The position numbers and the translations under genes were made by a program. A stretch of DNA of 64,000 bases, taken from NCBI GenBank assembly GCA_023053685.1, contig JALIGW010000001.1:71445740-71509739 (forward strand), given 5' to 3'. A model generated the notes under the pieces. That model saw only the letters and a program-made list of their open reading frames with translations, made no database searches and was not told the DNA's origin. Of this stretch, positions 1 to 11,349 are shown one piece after another (positions within the stretch are counted from its first letter, which is position 1; every line of letters begins with the position of its first letter). This stretch comes from Diadophis punctatus similis (lineage: Eukaryota > Chordata > Lepidosauria > Squamata > Dipsadidae).

Positions 1-210
1 TACCTAAATAATTGATTGTTTGAAGCAACTCAGTTGCAGGCCCAAATGACACCGGAGATAAAGAGAGACAGAAACTGAGTGCAACGGAATCCTGACCCTA
101 TCCCACTACTACTTTTCTTTTTTGCACCACAAATCATCAGGCAAAAGTATCAGGTTTCCCTATATCATTCTAGACGACATAGGGAATATATTAGGCTTGT
201 GCAAGCTTCT

Positions 211-442
211 GAGCCTGTGGTGGCGCAGTGGTTAAAAGCAGCACTGCAATCTGAACTGCTAGTTCAGCAGTTCAGCTGTTCAAATCTCACCAGGCTCAAG
301 GTTGACTCAGCCTTCCATCCTTTCGAGGTAGGTAAAATGAGGACCCAGATTGTTGGGGGCAATATGCTGAACTCTGTAAACCGCTTAGAGAGGGCTGTAA
401 AGCACTATGAAGCGGTATATAAGTAAGTGCTATTGCTATTGC
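211..442 (+). repeat. Sauria-type SINE (tRNA head, Bov-B-like tail)
   Basis: The head GGTGGCGCAGTGGTTAAAAG and the box-B-like GTTCAAATCTCACC are followed by the standard body (GGTTGACTCAGCCTTCCATCC, AATGAGGACCCAGATTGTTG). It ends in AAGTGCTATTGCTATTGCT. It lies in a PLD5 intron. Confidence 0.9.
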
Positions 443-2850
443 TCTTCAGCACATCTCTGTGGAAAGCGAGATGATCTAACCCTTGCCTGCAGTAAAACAT
501 CAGACGCAACAAGTTCTAACTATTAAGGTGGTGGTAATCCAAATGGCTGCAATGCAGAAGATCACTGACTGAAGGGCCAGACAAGTGAACAAAATGTATG
601 GCCACGCTAGATGGATATATAAAAATGTCTCATCATGCAGTGCAGCTTCACATATCTGCTTTGATGAAATTCATTTGATCAAATGACCTTCAGATGAAAT
701 CACTACGTCTGTCAGGCTGCCACAGAGACAAAAACAAACATGGTTAGCGATTGTATCTCAACCTATCTCAGGTAATGAGGCTACAACAGATGGTTCCCAG
801 GCATTGAACAAATTGTAAAGTTTACAATTAGATCAAATTAGATCAGATTTTGAGCTTTCAGAAGAGGAGACTTGGATTTGATTTTGCCTCAAAATCTCTA
901 GTTTACTAATAACAGATGCCTGTTTATATTCTCTGTAATCTTGAGCTGCCATTCAGATTAACTACTAAACTAGTCAGGAAATCACTAATTAAGCTCTAAT
1001 ACCCTGATAGCTACTTTACATGTGTTTAGCCATGGTTTTGTTTCTGTGTGTACTTTGTGTGTTGTGTTTTATTTCTCAGACAAATTGTCAAGTGCAAAAG
1101 TGAGTTTGGGCTTTTAAAAATGTCAAAAAGTGAGCCCTATGCATGTTTAATCCAACGTATTTTTATGGGTGTTGTTGAGTCTTGATATTGTTGCTGGCTA
1201 CTATTCTTCAGCAAGACTGTAAAAAAATTTTTTTTGCATTGTTTGCTGCCCACTTGTTTTTGTAGCCCTGTTACCAAAAGAAACAAGAGGCAATTCTTAT
1301 TCTTTCCTATAAGTCAGACATTTTATGGCCCGCAAGCCACATCTGCCTGCAGGCTATTTCAGTCCAGTGGCAGGCAGTGGCGGCAGCAGGGCGTTATTGG
1401 CATTGGGTGGGTGGGACGTTGGCAGCATGGGCAGGATCTTGGCAGCAGGGGTGCGGTGTCAGCCCTCCACAACAGTTCCAGTTTCTCATGTGCCCCCTTG
1501 GGAAAATTAATTTCCAAGCCCTGCTCTAGGTGACCAGTAAAAATAATTTTGATTCTAAAAGAACAGATTATTGCCGTTGTTTCAAAAGAGGGATAAACTC
1601 ATGTCTATAAAGAGCCTGCATAAGATGTGACAAGTGCTTTCATATGTTATAAAATTTAACTACTTTTTTCATAGTTGTAAAAAACAATAGTTATAAGAAA
1701 TAGCAATAGCAATAGCACTTAGACTTATATACTGCTTTACAGTGCTTCACAGTCCTCTCTAAGCTGTTTACAGAGTCAGCATATTGCCCCCAAAAATTTT
1801 GGGTCCTCATTTTACCAACCTCGGAAGAATGGAAGGCTGAGTCAACCTTTAGCCTGGTGAGATTTGAACTGCCAAATTGCAGGCAGCTGGCAATCAGTAA
1901 AAGTAGACTGCAGTACTGCACTCTAACCACTGCACCACCATGACTCATGTGATTCCATATGAATGATTCCCTATGTGAATTAAAATTAGCCTAATGAATA
2001 TATTCAGCTTCTGAAGGGATAAGGTTGTCAAAGTAGAAGAATGATCATTTTTGCATATATGTTTAATATTGAAAGCAAATAATTTATTCAGGAGTGCATA
2101 ATTTCAAACTTTACAGTCTCAAAGCACCCCTGAGATGATATGCTGTACTCATATTTTGCTTAGTTCTTTCCCAATCATCTTGTCCCACCTGGAGGGATCA
2201 GAATCTTAGGTTTTAGGACTGTCTGTTCCTTTTCATGCATTGCTCTTTCTCAGGCACTAGAGCAGCCTTCCTTGTAGATTTGACATGCTAGTTGAAATTT
2301 ATAAGAGTTAGTGGAACATACAGTATGTGCAGAGCATCAAGTTTGATACAGAATGAATGAAGTTGATGCTAGAAACATAGTGAACTATGTTGACCTGCAG
2401 ATGTGAACCAAGGAGAATTTTGTAAATGAATAATTCTCCAGGAATTGGAATTGTTGTGCAATCATTTAATACATACAGTATATTATATAATCACTGTGTC
2501 AATTTTTATTATAAAATAATTTAAATTAAAATATAAAATAGGCATGTGTTGAATCTCTGTCCTTCTCAGGAATTTACTATCTGCTTACAAGCTATCTGTT
2601 ATAATATGAAAACCTGTCCTACTCTTTTTGCTATTTATTACTGATTATTTCCAGCACCAACAAATAAATGCAAAGACAAAGACAAAACAACAGGATTCCA
2701 GTTTAGACTGAGGTTCTCAACATATGCATATATATTTCAACATTAGTTATAGACTTTGCAGCAAAAGAACATCTAATAATCGCACCAACCTGTCATTTGA
2801 AGCTCTTATAATAGACAATGTGCCTAGTAATACATACTTTGATTTCACAG
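443..2850. other. PLD5: PLD5 intron sequence, mostly unique
   Basis: Apart from the SINE at 1700-1946 this is AT-rich single-copy-looking DNA. I searched it for the preceding PLD5 exon (first HKD-like region) and found none, so that exon lies upstream of the window. Positions 1325-1530 are GC-richer and may be a decayed repeat. Confidence 0.5.
1700..1946 (-). repeat. Sauria-type SINE
   Basis: Full-length copy in reverse: TAGCAATAGCAATAGCACTT at the left end, and the complement of the tRNA head (CCACTGCACCACCATGACTC) at the right. It is more diverged than the other copies (for example CCCCCAAAAATTTTGGG). Confidence 0.88.
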
Positions 2851-3048
2851 ATGAAGGAGCTTGGCATCATCGTATACAACTGCAGTTGCCTGGTTTTAGA
2901 TTTACAAAGGATATTTGCCTTGTACAGTTCCTTGAAATCCAAGAGCAAAGTTCCACCTACTTGGTCTAAAAGACTGTATGCAGTGTATGGCACTAAAAAT
3001 AAACTGCTCCTTAAATTGAATGAAACCAAGTCAGAAATCTTTGTCTCA
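2851..3048 (+). CDS. PLD5: PLD5 exon, first in window (66 codons)
   Basis: The acceptor is TTTGATTTCACAG and the donor GTGAGT. The exon opens with [13 protein letters not shown] and ends KSEIFVS in phase 0. The opening Met is internal to the protein, not the start codon. Overlapping ORFs on either strand are shadows of this exon. Confidence 0.92.
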
Positions 3049-6000
3049 GTGAGTATTTTTGTTCTTGTTTTTGGATAATTTTTAGCTGCTACCTGAGTTG
3101 CTCCCCCCTAAAATTATATCTCTAACATCCCTAACTCAATATTTGCAAACCCAATAGTGCAATAAATGTATTTATTTATACACCAAACTTCTTACCCACA
3201 CATCTCCCTCATAGATGCCATTAGCATGAAAACATTGTTAGCAGGAAGCAACATATTCCTGTAGTGAAGACTTGCATCTTTATGTGTGAGAAGGAAGTTT
3301 GTTGGTACATGATATGCAGAGGTGGGTTCCTGCCTGTTCCTGCCAGTACGGTTAATAGCTGTTGTTCGGCGCAGAGCCGAAGACACTGCTGCCGTTCGCG
3401 GCGCGGGAGCTTTCCCCGGGCGCTTTCCCCGCCTGCATGGGCGTTGCCAATTGCGTTCTTTTGCCCTCTGCGCATGAATGCTTTGCGCATGCGCAGAGGG
3501 CAAAAGAACGCAATTGGCGGCGTCCATGCGGGCGGCGGCAGCGCCCGGGGAAAGCCCCCGCACCGCGAACGGCAGCAGCGTGTTCGGCTCTGCGCCGAAC
3601 AACAGCTATTAACCGTACCGGCAGGAACCCACTACTGATGATATGGGATGTTCTCAGAGTCTACTCTTCAATGATTTCCTTTTACCCAGAAAAATTCTGG
3701 CAGCAATAAGGAATAAAAATGAACTTAAAGGAGAAGATGTGATTCTAAGGAGGTGCAGATATATCTAATACAGTATATGCCTTATTAGTAAAGCAATATT
3801 AGGAACTGTCTTGGTGGTAATACAGCGGGCGGCCCTCCTATGAAATCTTTTGGGCCTATGAAAGGAGGCAGAAAATAGTATCTTTGTTCTAGCAGAAAAT
3901 ACATTAACCAAACCAAACACAGCTTTGTTACTGATAATTTTAGTTGTAATTATAACTGAATACTACATCTTTCCCCTTCTCTTTCATCTTTCTTTGCCTT
4001 TAAAATATTTCTTACTTAGTTACAGCCTTAAAATATTTCTTTCCTTAATAGATACTTAAATTATAAGATTTAGAAGCCAAGGTACTCACGTCACTAATCA
4101 ATTGTATTTTAGCCAAAATAGAAACAACTGCTAAATCCTTTTTTTTTTGTAAAACAGTCTTTCTTGGCTGCAGCCTAAAGTGTAATTTTCTCTATAGTAT
4201 TTTATCTTGTAATCCTAATATTAGCCCTGCAGGTGATCATAAGGGAAAATGCTGGATATTATTATGTGATACTGTTATCTCAATAACAAGGGGAATTATT
4301 AGAAAAGTCCCATAAATTTGTTGAAGATAGCCTGCAGTTGAAAGGAAAGATTCTATTTCAGCTTAACCAAGGCACAGGTGAATCCCTCCAAATTTGAAAC
4401 TCAGGTCAGACACCTATCAGAGAATGTATTGAGCATCTGAAAGCTGCCCTGATGAACATCGCTATGTAATATCTATAACTCCTTTTTAATACTTGTTCAG
4501 TTACAGACATTGCTCAAGGACAAAAGCCATAGAAGTATTTGACACCTAAGGTCATTGCTGATTTGAAACTTCTTCCCTTCTTTAAAAGGGAAAGATGGAT
4601 TTTAAAGTATTTCTCTGTGTGCAAACTCATGTGTATAATTATGGTGCTCCCTATTGCCGGCCTATCCCAAGACCTGGAAGAACAACAATTTTTTAGTAAT
4701 CTCCTAAATGTCATACAGGTGGGAGCAAGGTGAATCTCTGGGGAGAATGTTCCAGAAGACAGGAGCTGCAACATAATAAATCTTGCACCACAACTAAAGC
4801 ATAATTAATAGAAAATTATATTTTTGCCTTATACCATACGATTAAATATTTTTTGCTAATGATATTGCTGAAGTCTTTTTTATTTTTTAATGTTTTTATT
4901 TATTTTTATTTTACTCTAATGTGAACTCCCTAGAATCTTTTGATTTGAATTAGAAATGAATTAAGTAACACAAGAACCCTTCTGGTCACACAAATGGAAT
5001 TATCTTCAGTTTTTTTCATTCCTGCCCTTCCAGCATTTACTCTGGAGTATCCCCAATTTATCCAGAGAAAATTATGAATTTTGTAGTTGCAAACATATAT
5101 TTTGACATAAATTGTTTCAATTCCTACAGTAAAAATGACGCTATAGAGCACTGCACACCAGACCAACTAGACACAAGAACAGTTTTTTCGCCAATGCCAT
5201 CACTGCTAAACAAATAATTCCCTCAACACTGTCAAACTATTCACTAAGTCTGCATTACTATTACTATTAATATTCTCATAGTTCCTATCACCCATCTCAT
5301 CCACTTATGACTGCAGGACTGTGACTTTGCTGCTTGTATCCTTACAATTTATATTGATTGTTTCCCAGTATAATTTGATTGCTTATTTGTACCCTATGAC
5401 TATCATTAAGTGTTGTACTTTATGATTCTTGGCGAATGTTCTTGTCTTTTTATGTACACTGAGAGCATATGCACTAAAGACAAATTCCTTGTGTATCCAA
5501 TTACACTTGGCCAATAAAGAATTCTATTCTATTCTATTAATTATATTCAAGACTCCATTACAGTTAATGATGGATTTTGCAATTACATGATTTAAATAAC
5601 TTTGCATTATTTATTTAATGCAGAATAATTATGAATTCAACCAACACCCTTATTAGAGAAATCAGAGATAACAATTGTATCCTGCTTTTCAGAACAGAAA
5701 TATTTTAACGGTAGCATATAAGTAACATAAAACATATTGAAAGACATCATGATAAACACTATTAAAATATTAAAAGTTATACAGGCCATCTTGTTACAGA
5801 TGTGAGTACAATGATTTTATAATTCTACACAAAAAAAACCCTGAAATGAGATCTTCTATATTTCTGTTAATATATTTTTAACCTTCTCTCCACAGAATTC
5901 TCCAAAGCTCCTATGCCCTAAAGGCAGGACTTTGGATACTGATGCAATCTATAGCGTGGTAGATAATGCTGAACAGTTTATATATATAGCTGTTATGGAC

Positions 6001-9000
6001 TATCTGCCTATTGTTAATATAATAAATGAGACAAGGTGAGTAGACACCAGAAATCTTCATTATGTATTGTTATATTAATATAAATACGTTATATTTTCTG
6101 AGAAAAACATTTGGTAAGAACTCTCTTTCCCAGTTTAGCACATTCAGGAGCTTATGGTTGTAGAGTGATTAAAATGTTAGGACTAAGATAAGAGGAGAAC
6201 CAATTTCAAACCTACCCTCAAGCATTCAAATTCACTGGATAACTTTAACAAACTACCTACTTCATAGGTTTGTTATAAGAATGGAATGAAAGAACATTTC
6301 CTTATGTATTCCCTGGAATTCCTGGGAGAAATACAAGATATAAATCTAACAAATAAATAATTTATTCTAATAGTAATTGGACTTCTGTTTCCAGAATTCC
6401 TATGATATTTGTTGGCTGTAAACTGTCGAAGATTTAAATCCCAACTAAACTGAAAAGTAGCAAGCCTGCAAAGGTTTAAAGATTTTATAGATTTTGCTGA
6501 GGAGGTCTGAGATTCAGTCACAAAATCCTGCAAAAAAAATTTTCTTTCTTTGCAGTTCTATAGCTAGCATATTTCATTATGTTGATAAGCAACTGGTCAT
6601 GTACTATTAAAAATTTAATTTATTTCCTAATTTTCCAACTTAATGTTTATTTTTAATATATCATTTATTCAGACTTGTTACAGGGGTGGGTTCCTACCAG
6701 TGTGCTCCGGTGCTGGTGCTCCGATAGCAGCCCGCTGATGATGCAATTTAGGCATGATGGCTCCGGTTTGTGTGCGCCGCCATCTTTTTTTGGCTTGAAA
6801 TGTCCTTTTGCGCATGCGTGGAAGTAGAATTGGTGCTTTTTTCCTGGTTTGGATGGCTTCTCAGCTGTGTTTCGGCTTCAAATTTTCTTCTGCGCATGCG
6901 CGGAAGTAGAATCGCAGCGGGATTTGCGCGTGTGCGCGAGCATAGTGAGAGCACGCACATGAAACATTGCGATGTGCACCGGTAGTGAAAGTTAAGTGGA
7001 ACCCACCCCTGCTACTACACATTATATTTTCAATGTGAAAATATATAACTTGATTTCCTAATGTGACCTGTCAATTAGAAGTGATTTCTAGCAGAATCCC
7101 TGTTTTCTTATGTGCAAATGAAGTCCTAAGGAAAAATGATCTAACTAGCCCTTGTATCCCTGAGTCAGTATAACCACGAGAATTTTTTTTTCTATGCAAG
7201 AAAAAGAAAAGAAACTATACCACTCCCCCAATTCTAAAATTCCTAATAAAGTTGATAAGATACCGTTGGGCTTCACCCCTTTATTAATGCTATTCTAAAT
7301 TGTGACTGAAAAAAGATAAAAATATAATATATTACCAGACTGATTATAGAAAGTTCTCCTATAACACTTCTATTTAAAATAACACAACCAGGATCATCAT
7401 CACATTCCTAGCTCTACTTTTGTCCAGTTTTGGACTTCTACTTCATTGTCTAGCCATATAGTTTGACCTTGACAATGCTATTATACATTTTTGTTTCTCA
7501 AGATTGATAAGATCTACCCGTTTCTTAACTTTCAGGAGTTTCAATGTGAGAGATTGTTTGAGAGTCATGGTACTTCAGAATTGCTTGGTTAGGGTTTTGT
7601 TTGTTTTTACATCACAAATCCTGGCTTTTCATTTTAAAAAAACCCTGAATAACAGAGGCTACTTTTTTTTATAGGTATTGGCCTTTTTTGGATGGAAAGA
7701 TCAGAGAAGCACTGATTCTACGCAATATTAAAGTGCGACTCCTTATAAGTTTCTCCAAAGAAACAAATCCCCTCACTTTTAACTTTATTTCATCTCTTAA
7801 AGCAATTTGCACTGATGTTTCTGACTGTAGTTTAAAAGTTGTAAGTATTCCTCGTGTTTTGTTTATATAGCTAAAACAATATTCTAGTACATTTCTTTAG
7901 CAATCGTGTTGAATCTCAATCACATGAATTCCAATGTAAATCCATAGCAAAATAAAACATGGTCTTTTTTCCTCTTAATATAATAATGGAAAGTGGTGAT
8001 CATTATTTCAAGTTTCCATATTATTCTCACTGCCCATTCTTTGTTCAGATTGTGTTTGGTTCCCCTCTTGCATGGTTGCAATTGTGGTATATGTTGATTC
8101 TTTCATTCTAGGAATCTTTCATAATTTTCTTCATAATATGAGTGAAGTCTTCTCAGAATATTGTTTCCTCTTTACCTAAAATCTAAAGAGTTGTTCAGAT
8201 GTATTGTTCAGTAATATGATTCCTCTTCTCCTATAGCAAGGTCCTAAAAAGAACTATTCTAACCCTTCATGATTGCAGCACAGCTTTCTCTTGCATTTTA
8301 AAGAGGAAGGATTTAATTCTTTTTAAACTAATTTAAACTATAGTTATGTCCAACCTCAGACAAACTGGGTTAGGTTTTCAATGTGATTTAGGAAAACTAT
8401 TTGTGGTTTAGGAAATTGCTTACTTCTCTAATCCAGAAAAAAAAGCTAATAATATCAATGAATTGTAACTGAAAATCTTTCGGTCTCTTATTTTGGGCTG
8501 AATCAAAGTAATAGTGGGAAATTAGGGTATCAGTTTGAGGACATGCTACTTACTGTCTTTATGAATTACAGGTAGTCCTCGACTTACAACAGTTCATTTA
8601 GTGACTGTTCAAAGTTACAATGGCACTGAAAAAAGTAACTCATGACTGTTTTTCACACTTACAAGCATTGCAGCATCCCCATGGTCATGTGTTCAAAATT
8701 CAGACGCTTGGCAACTTACTCATATTTATGACGGTTGCAGTGAAACGGGGTCATATGATCCCCTTTTGCAAACTTCTGATAAGGAAAGTCAATGGGGAAG
8801 CCAGATTCACTTAACAACTATGTTACTAACTAAACAACTTGAATGTTATTAACTTAACAACTGTGGCAAGAAAGGTGGTAAAATGGGGCAAAACTCACTT
8901 AACAAATGTTTCACTTACCAACATAAATTTTGGACTCAATTGTTGTTATAACTCAAGGAATACCTGTACTTACTGTTTGCATAATCACAACTAGCAATAA

Positions 9001-9922
9001 AGTATCAAGCTTTTGAAAATCAACTTGTCTATTAATGTGGAAATTTTGCAAAATGCAGTCATAACTCCTCTTTATATTGAGGTTATTTCATAATGTTTTT
9101 ATAGATTTTATTTCCCCTTTTCCAAATCTGATAGGTCAGCATGTTTAAATTTCAAGTTCCTTCAGCAAAGTGGAGATTAGCTATCTCTAAGTGAGGTTTT
9201 TTTCATTTAATACAGAAATTCTTTGATCTTGAATCAGAAAGTACATGTTTCATTAAGGAGCCAAAAAACTCTTCTCTTCTCAAGCTAAATCGCAATAAAT
9301 ATGTGGTGACTGAAAGAGCTGCTTATATTGGTAAGTAAAGAATTGAATGAGCCAGTTCCAGTCTGATAATTTGTATACTGCTTGTAGCTTTGAATCAAGA
9401 ATAACTGATTAAGTATAAAGCATTTGAAGAATGAAAACCTAATTGATATAATTATTTATATAAAATCTTGTTTTATTGGTAAACATTAGATTTGAAAAAA
9501 TAGCATGTGACATAATCTGCTTACATATGAAGCTGAGATTCTCATGGAGAAAATAAATTCAGTCTGCCTCTATATTAAATATGAAATGTCAAAAGTGTTC
9601 AGCCTGAAGTTTAATTAAGAAAAAGAGTTGTTCTTGAGGAATGTTTTCCAATTGTTATATAACTGATTGTCCTTTCATTTATCTTATAGGCAATTTTGAC
9701 TGGGTTGGGACCTATTTTAATCAGAACGCTGGAGCTGGTCTTGTCATCAACCATTCAGACACAGGGAACAAAACCAGCATAATTAAGCAACTTAAAGCTG
9801 TGTTTGAAAGGGACTGGTATTCACATTATGCTAAAAGTTCAACAGCAAAGATCTCAAACTGCCTAATCTACAAACACAGCAAAACCGCAGCCAATAAGTC
9901 TGCCATAAGCAATATGAACTGA
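2851..9922 (+). CDS. PLD5: PLD5, inactive phospholipase D family member 5 (C-terminal five coding exons)
   Basis: Five exons (2851-3048, 5896-6035, 7675-7840, 9216-9330, 9690-9922) have AG acceptors and GT donors and join without a frame break into 852 nt, giving 283 residues plus stop. The product reads as the C-terminal half of PLD5, whose human form is about 536 residues. It includes the family stretches [27 protein letters not shown] and [14 protein letters not shown]3/4/5 proteins are type II membrane proteins facing the lumen; the sequons NCS, NETK, NETR, NSS, NHS and NKT here fit a glycosylated lumenal domain. The second HKD motif (HxKx4D) reads RNKYVVTE, so the catalytic His is Arg and the Asp is Glu. 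PLD5 is regarded as non-catalytic and its role is poorly known. The membrane anchor and first HKD region must be encoded upstream of the window. MAP1LC3C follows 42 kb downstream on the same strand, as in human 1q43. PLD3 or PLD4 is less likely because those retain HKD residues. Confidence 0.93.
3317..3637. mobile_element. palindromic hAT-type MITE, 321 bp, TSD ATGATATG
   Basis: It begins CAGAGGTGGGTTCCTGCC and ends GGCAGGAACCCACTACTG, flanked by perfect 8-bp duplications ATGATATG at 3309-3316 and 3638-3645. Most of the element folds back on itself around 3478: AATTGCGTTCTTTTGCCCTC on the left is complementary to the right arm. Open frames inside it (GC-rich, Ala/Arg-rich) are not genes. Confidence 0.88.
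3646..5269. other. PLD5 intron, no feature recognised
   Basis: AT-rich intronic sequence. I see no exon with splice sites matching PLD5, and no clear repeat. Confidence 0.4.
5270..5537 (+). repeat. CR1/L3 LINE 3' end with short ATTCT tail
   Basis: The 3' terminus GCATATGCACTAAAGACAAA, then CACTTGGCCAATAAAGAATT, ends in about three ATTCT units. The same terminus starts the large array at 23.2 kb. The upstream limit is approximate. Confidence 0.8.
5896..6035 (+). CDS. PLD5: PLD5 exon, second in window
   Basis: The acceptor is TTCTCTCCACAG and the donor is GTGAGT after ACAAG. It encodes [15 protein letters not shown] through AVMDYLPI to NETR, with the last Arg codon split (AG|G) across the intron. 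This exon has no ATG-initiated ORF, so it is easily missed. Confidence 0.92.
6036..6680. other. PLD5 intron, no feature recognised
   Basis: AT-rich unique sequence after the donor at 6036. Nothing else supported. Confidence 0.4.
6681..7011. mobile_element. hAT-type MITE of the GGTGGGTTCC group
   Basis: The left end is CAGGGGTGGGTTCCTACC and the right end GTGGAACCCACCCCTG, giving terminal inverted repeats typical of this group. The 8-bp flanks (ACTTGTTA and CTACTACA) no longer match, so it is older or rearranged. The interior carries repeated GCGCATGCG motifs and an Ala-rich shadow ORF. Confidence 0.75.
7012..7674. other. PLD5 intron, unique sequence
   Basis: No repeat or gene signal apart from the polypyrimidine tract just before the exon at 7675. 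Confidence 0.4.
7675..7840 (+). CDS. PLD5: PLD5 exon, third in window
   Basis: A T-rich tract ending ATAG precedes GTATTGGCC, which completes Arg and gives [17 protein letters not shown]. The exon ends CSLKV before GTAAGT. It covers the PLD-fold region that lies before the second HKD-like motif. Confidence 0.92.
7841..8568. other. PLD5 intron, unique sequence
   Basis: Donor GTAAGTATT at 7841, then AT-rich sequence with nothing recognised. Confidence 0.4.
8569..8966. mobile_element. mariner-like non-autonomous element, TA-flanked, 398 bp
   Basis: The terminal inverted repeats are CAGGTAGTCCTCGACTTACA on the left and the complement of CAGGTATTCCTTGAGTTATA on the right. TA dinucleotides flank both ends (8567-8568, 8967-8968), consistent with a Tc1/mariner-type insertion. 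There is no transposase. A second copy interrupted by CR1 lies at 38.2-39.4 kb. Confidence 0.75.
9216..9330 (+). CDS. PLD5: PLD5 exon with degenerate second HKD motif
   Basis: The acceptor is TTTAATACAG and the donor GTAAGT. It encodes [10 protein letters not shown] to [15 protein letters not shown]. The HxKx4D positions read R-N-K-Y-V-V-T-E: His to Arg, Lys kept, Asp to Glu. Confidence 0.92.
9690..9922 (+). CDS. PLD5: PLD5 terminal coding exon
   Basis: After TCATTTATCTTATAG the reading frame continues with the Gly of [16 protein letters not shown] and runs to TGA at 9920-9922. It includes INHSD and GNKTS sequons and the conserved [11 protein letters not shown] stretch. The tail after that is Ser/Lys/Asn-rich and diverges from the mammalian one. 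Confidence 0.93.
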
Positions 9923-11004
9923 TGTCCCTTATACTGTTCAGCATCACAGCTAAGGGTGAAATAGAGTAGGACTGATGCTGACTCCCACTTTCTTATTTAT
10001 GGACAATAGACTTTTTTAAAAATTAAAAAAAATAATTTATAGTAAAAAAGCACACTTACATAAAATGTTCTTTAAACTATATTCTGTATACTGTATTATT
10101 TACAAATGTTAGATTTGTTACTGCTGACAATGAATGTCTTTTCGGCTTTGCTGTTGGTTTGGACATAACTCATTCATATTTAAAAGCATGCTGGATTCTT
10201 TAGTTTAAAGGTTATTTCTACCTCTCTCTGCTATATAGTAAAATGTATATACAAAGCAAGTTTGATTATGGAAAAAAATTCTTAGAACAGTTTATAGTAA
10301 GTGCAGATTTCCCTCAATCCCACAATTTAAGTACACACAAAGCCTGTATTGTATAAATAGTATATTCCCAGTTTAAGATACTGATTGTCTACCTGAATTT
10401 ATAATACAATGACAATCCATTTATATTTAAATGACCTATTATTACTTGAACCTCTAAAACAAAATTGTAAAGGGAATAGTTCTAATCTACCATAACCATT
10501 ACCTTCTGCCAGTCATGCGCTAATCTATTTCGATTTTCTGACTTTTTTTTTTAAAAAATGATGCTTTAATCTTTACAAAATACATTTTTATTTTTTTAAA
10601 TATGATACAACAGTAGGTTGCATGTAACTTTACCTGCCATACTGAAGCAAATACTTGTCTCTGCGTAAAATCGTTTCCGCAGGGCTAAAGCTTACATTTA
10701 TTTTGTGAAGAAATAGGGAACAATTCACTAGGATGGTGTTTCTCAACCTTGGCAACCACTTCAGTAGGGGCTCAGAGGCAATTCACCCATTATTTCCTTC
10801 CCAGGCAGCCCACCCTCCTCATCTCCCACGTAATCCATTAAGAAATCCCTGATTCCAGTATCATTCTGATGAGCCCCGTGAAAACCCTCTTGATGTCAGC
10901 AATTGTGATGCAAATGAATTGTGATATGAGTTTACTCAAGCTTCTGATAAGATACTGAGAGATCTTAAAATGAAGTTAAAAGTTAAAATGACTTTGGCGG
11001 TAGT
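9923..11004. other. PLD5 3' UTR and downstream sequence
   Basis: AT-rich sequence after the PLD5 stop. I see no clear AATAAA close by, so the 3' end of the mRNA is undetermined. TTTCTCAACCTTGGCAACC near 10740 looks like one end of a decayed hAT element. Confidence 0.4.
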
Positions 11005-11246
11005 TAGCAATAGCAATAGCACTTAGACTTATATACCGCTTCATAGTGCTTTACAGCCCTCTCTAAGCAGTTTACAGAGTTCAGCATATTGCCCCCAACA
11101 ATCTGGGTCCTCATTTTACCGACTTCAGAAGGATGGAAGGCTGAGTCAACCTTGAGCCGATGAGATTTGAACAGCTGAACTGCTGAACTAGCAGTCAGCT
11201 GAGTAGGTTGCAGTGCTGCTTTTAACCACTGCGCCACCTCGGCTCC
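11005..11246 (-). repeat. Sauria-type SINE
   Basis: Full-length reversed copy with tail TAGCAATAGCAATAGCACTT, body CCCCCAACAATCTGGGTCC and head GCGCCACCTCGGCTC. The divergence looks low. Confidence 0.9.
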
Positions 11247-11349
11247 TTGATAGTTGAATACCATGTTAGCAGAAAAGGGCTTTATTTTTTAAAAAATATG
11301 GTGAGTTCTGTTATTTAAAATGTTTATCTTTACTGTTTGTGGAGAAATA

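Noticed and set aside
1324..1530. GC-richer patch with GGCAGCAGGG repeats, possibly a decayed DNA transposon
   Set aside because: I could not find matching ends or a target duplication.
11004..11264. ORFs of 80-115 codons containing HRLKVDSAFHPSEVGKMRTQ
   Set aside because: This peptide is the translation of the Sauria SINE body and recurs at every SINE copy, for example 79-426, 1691-1948 and 50774-51097.
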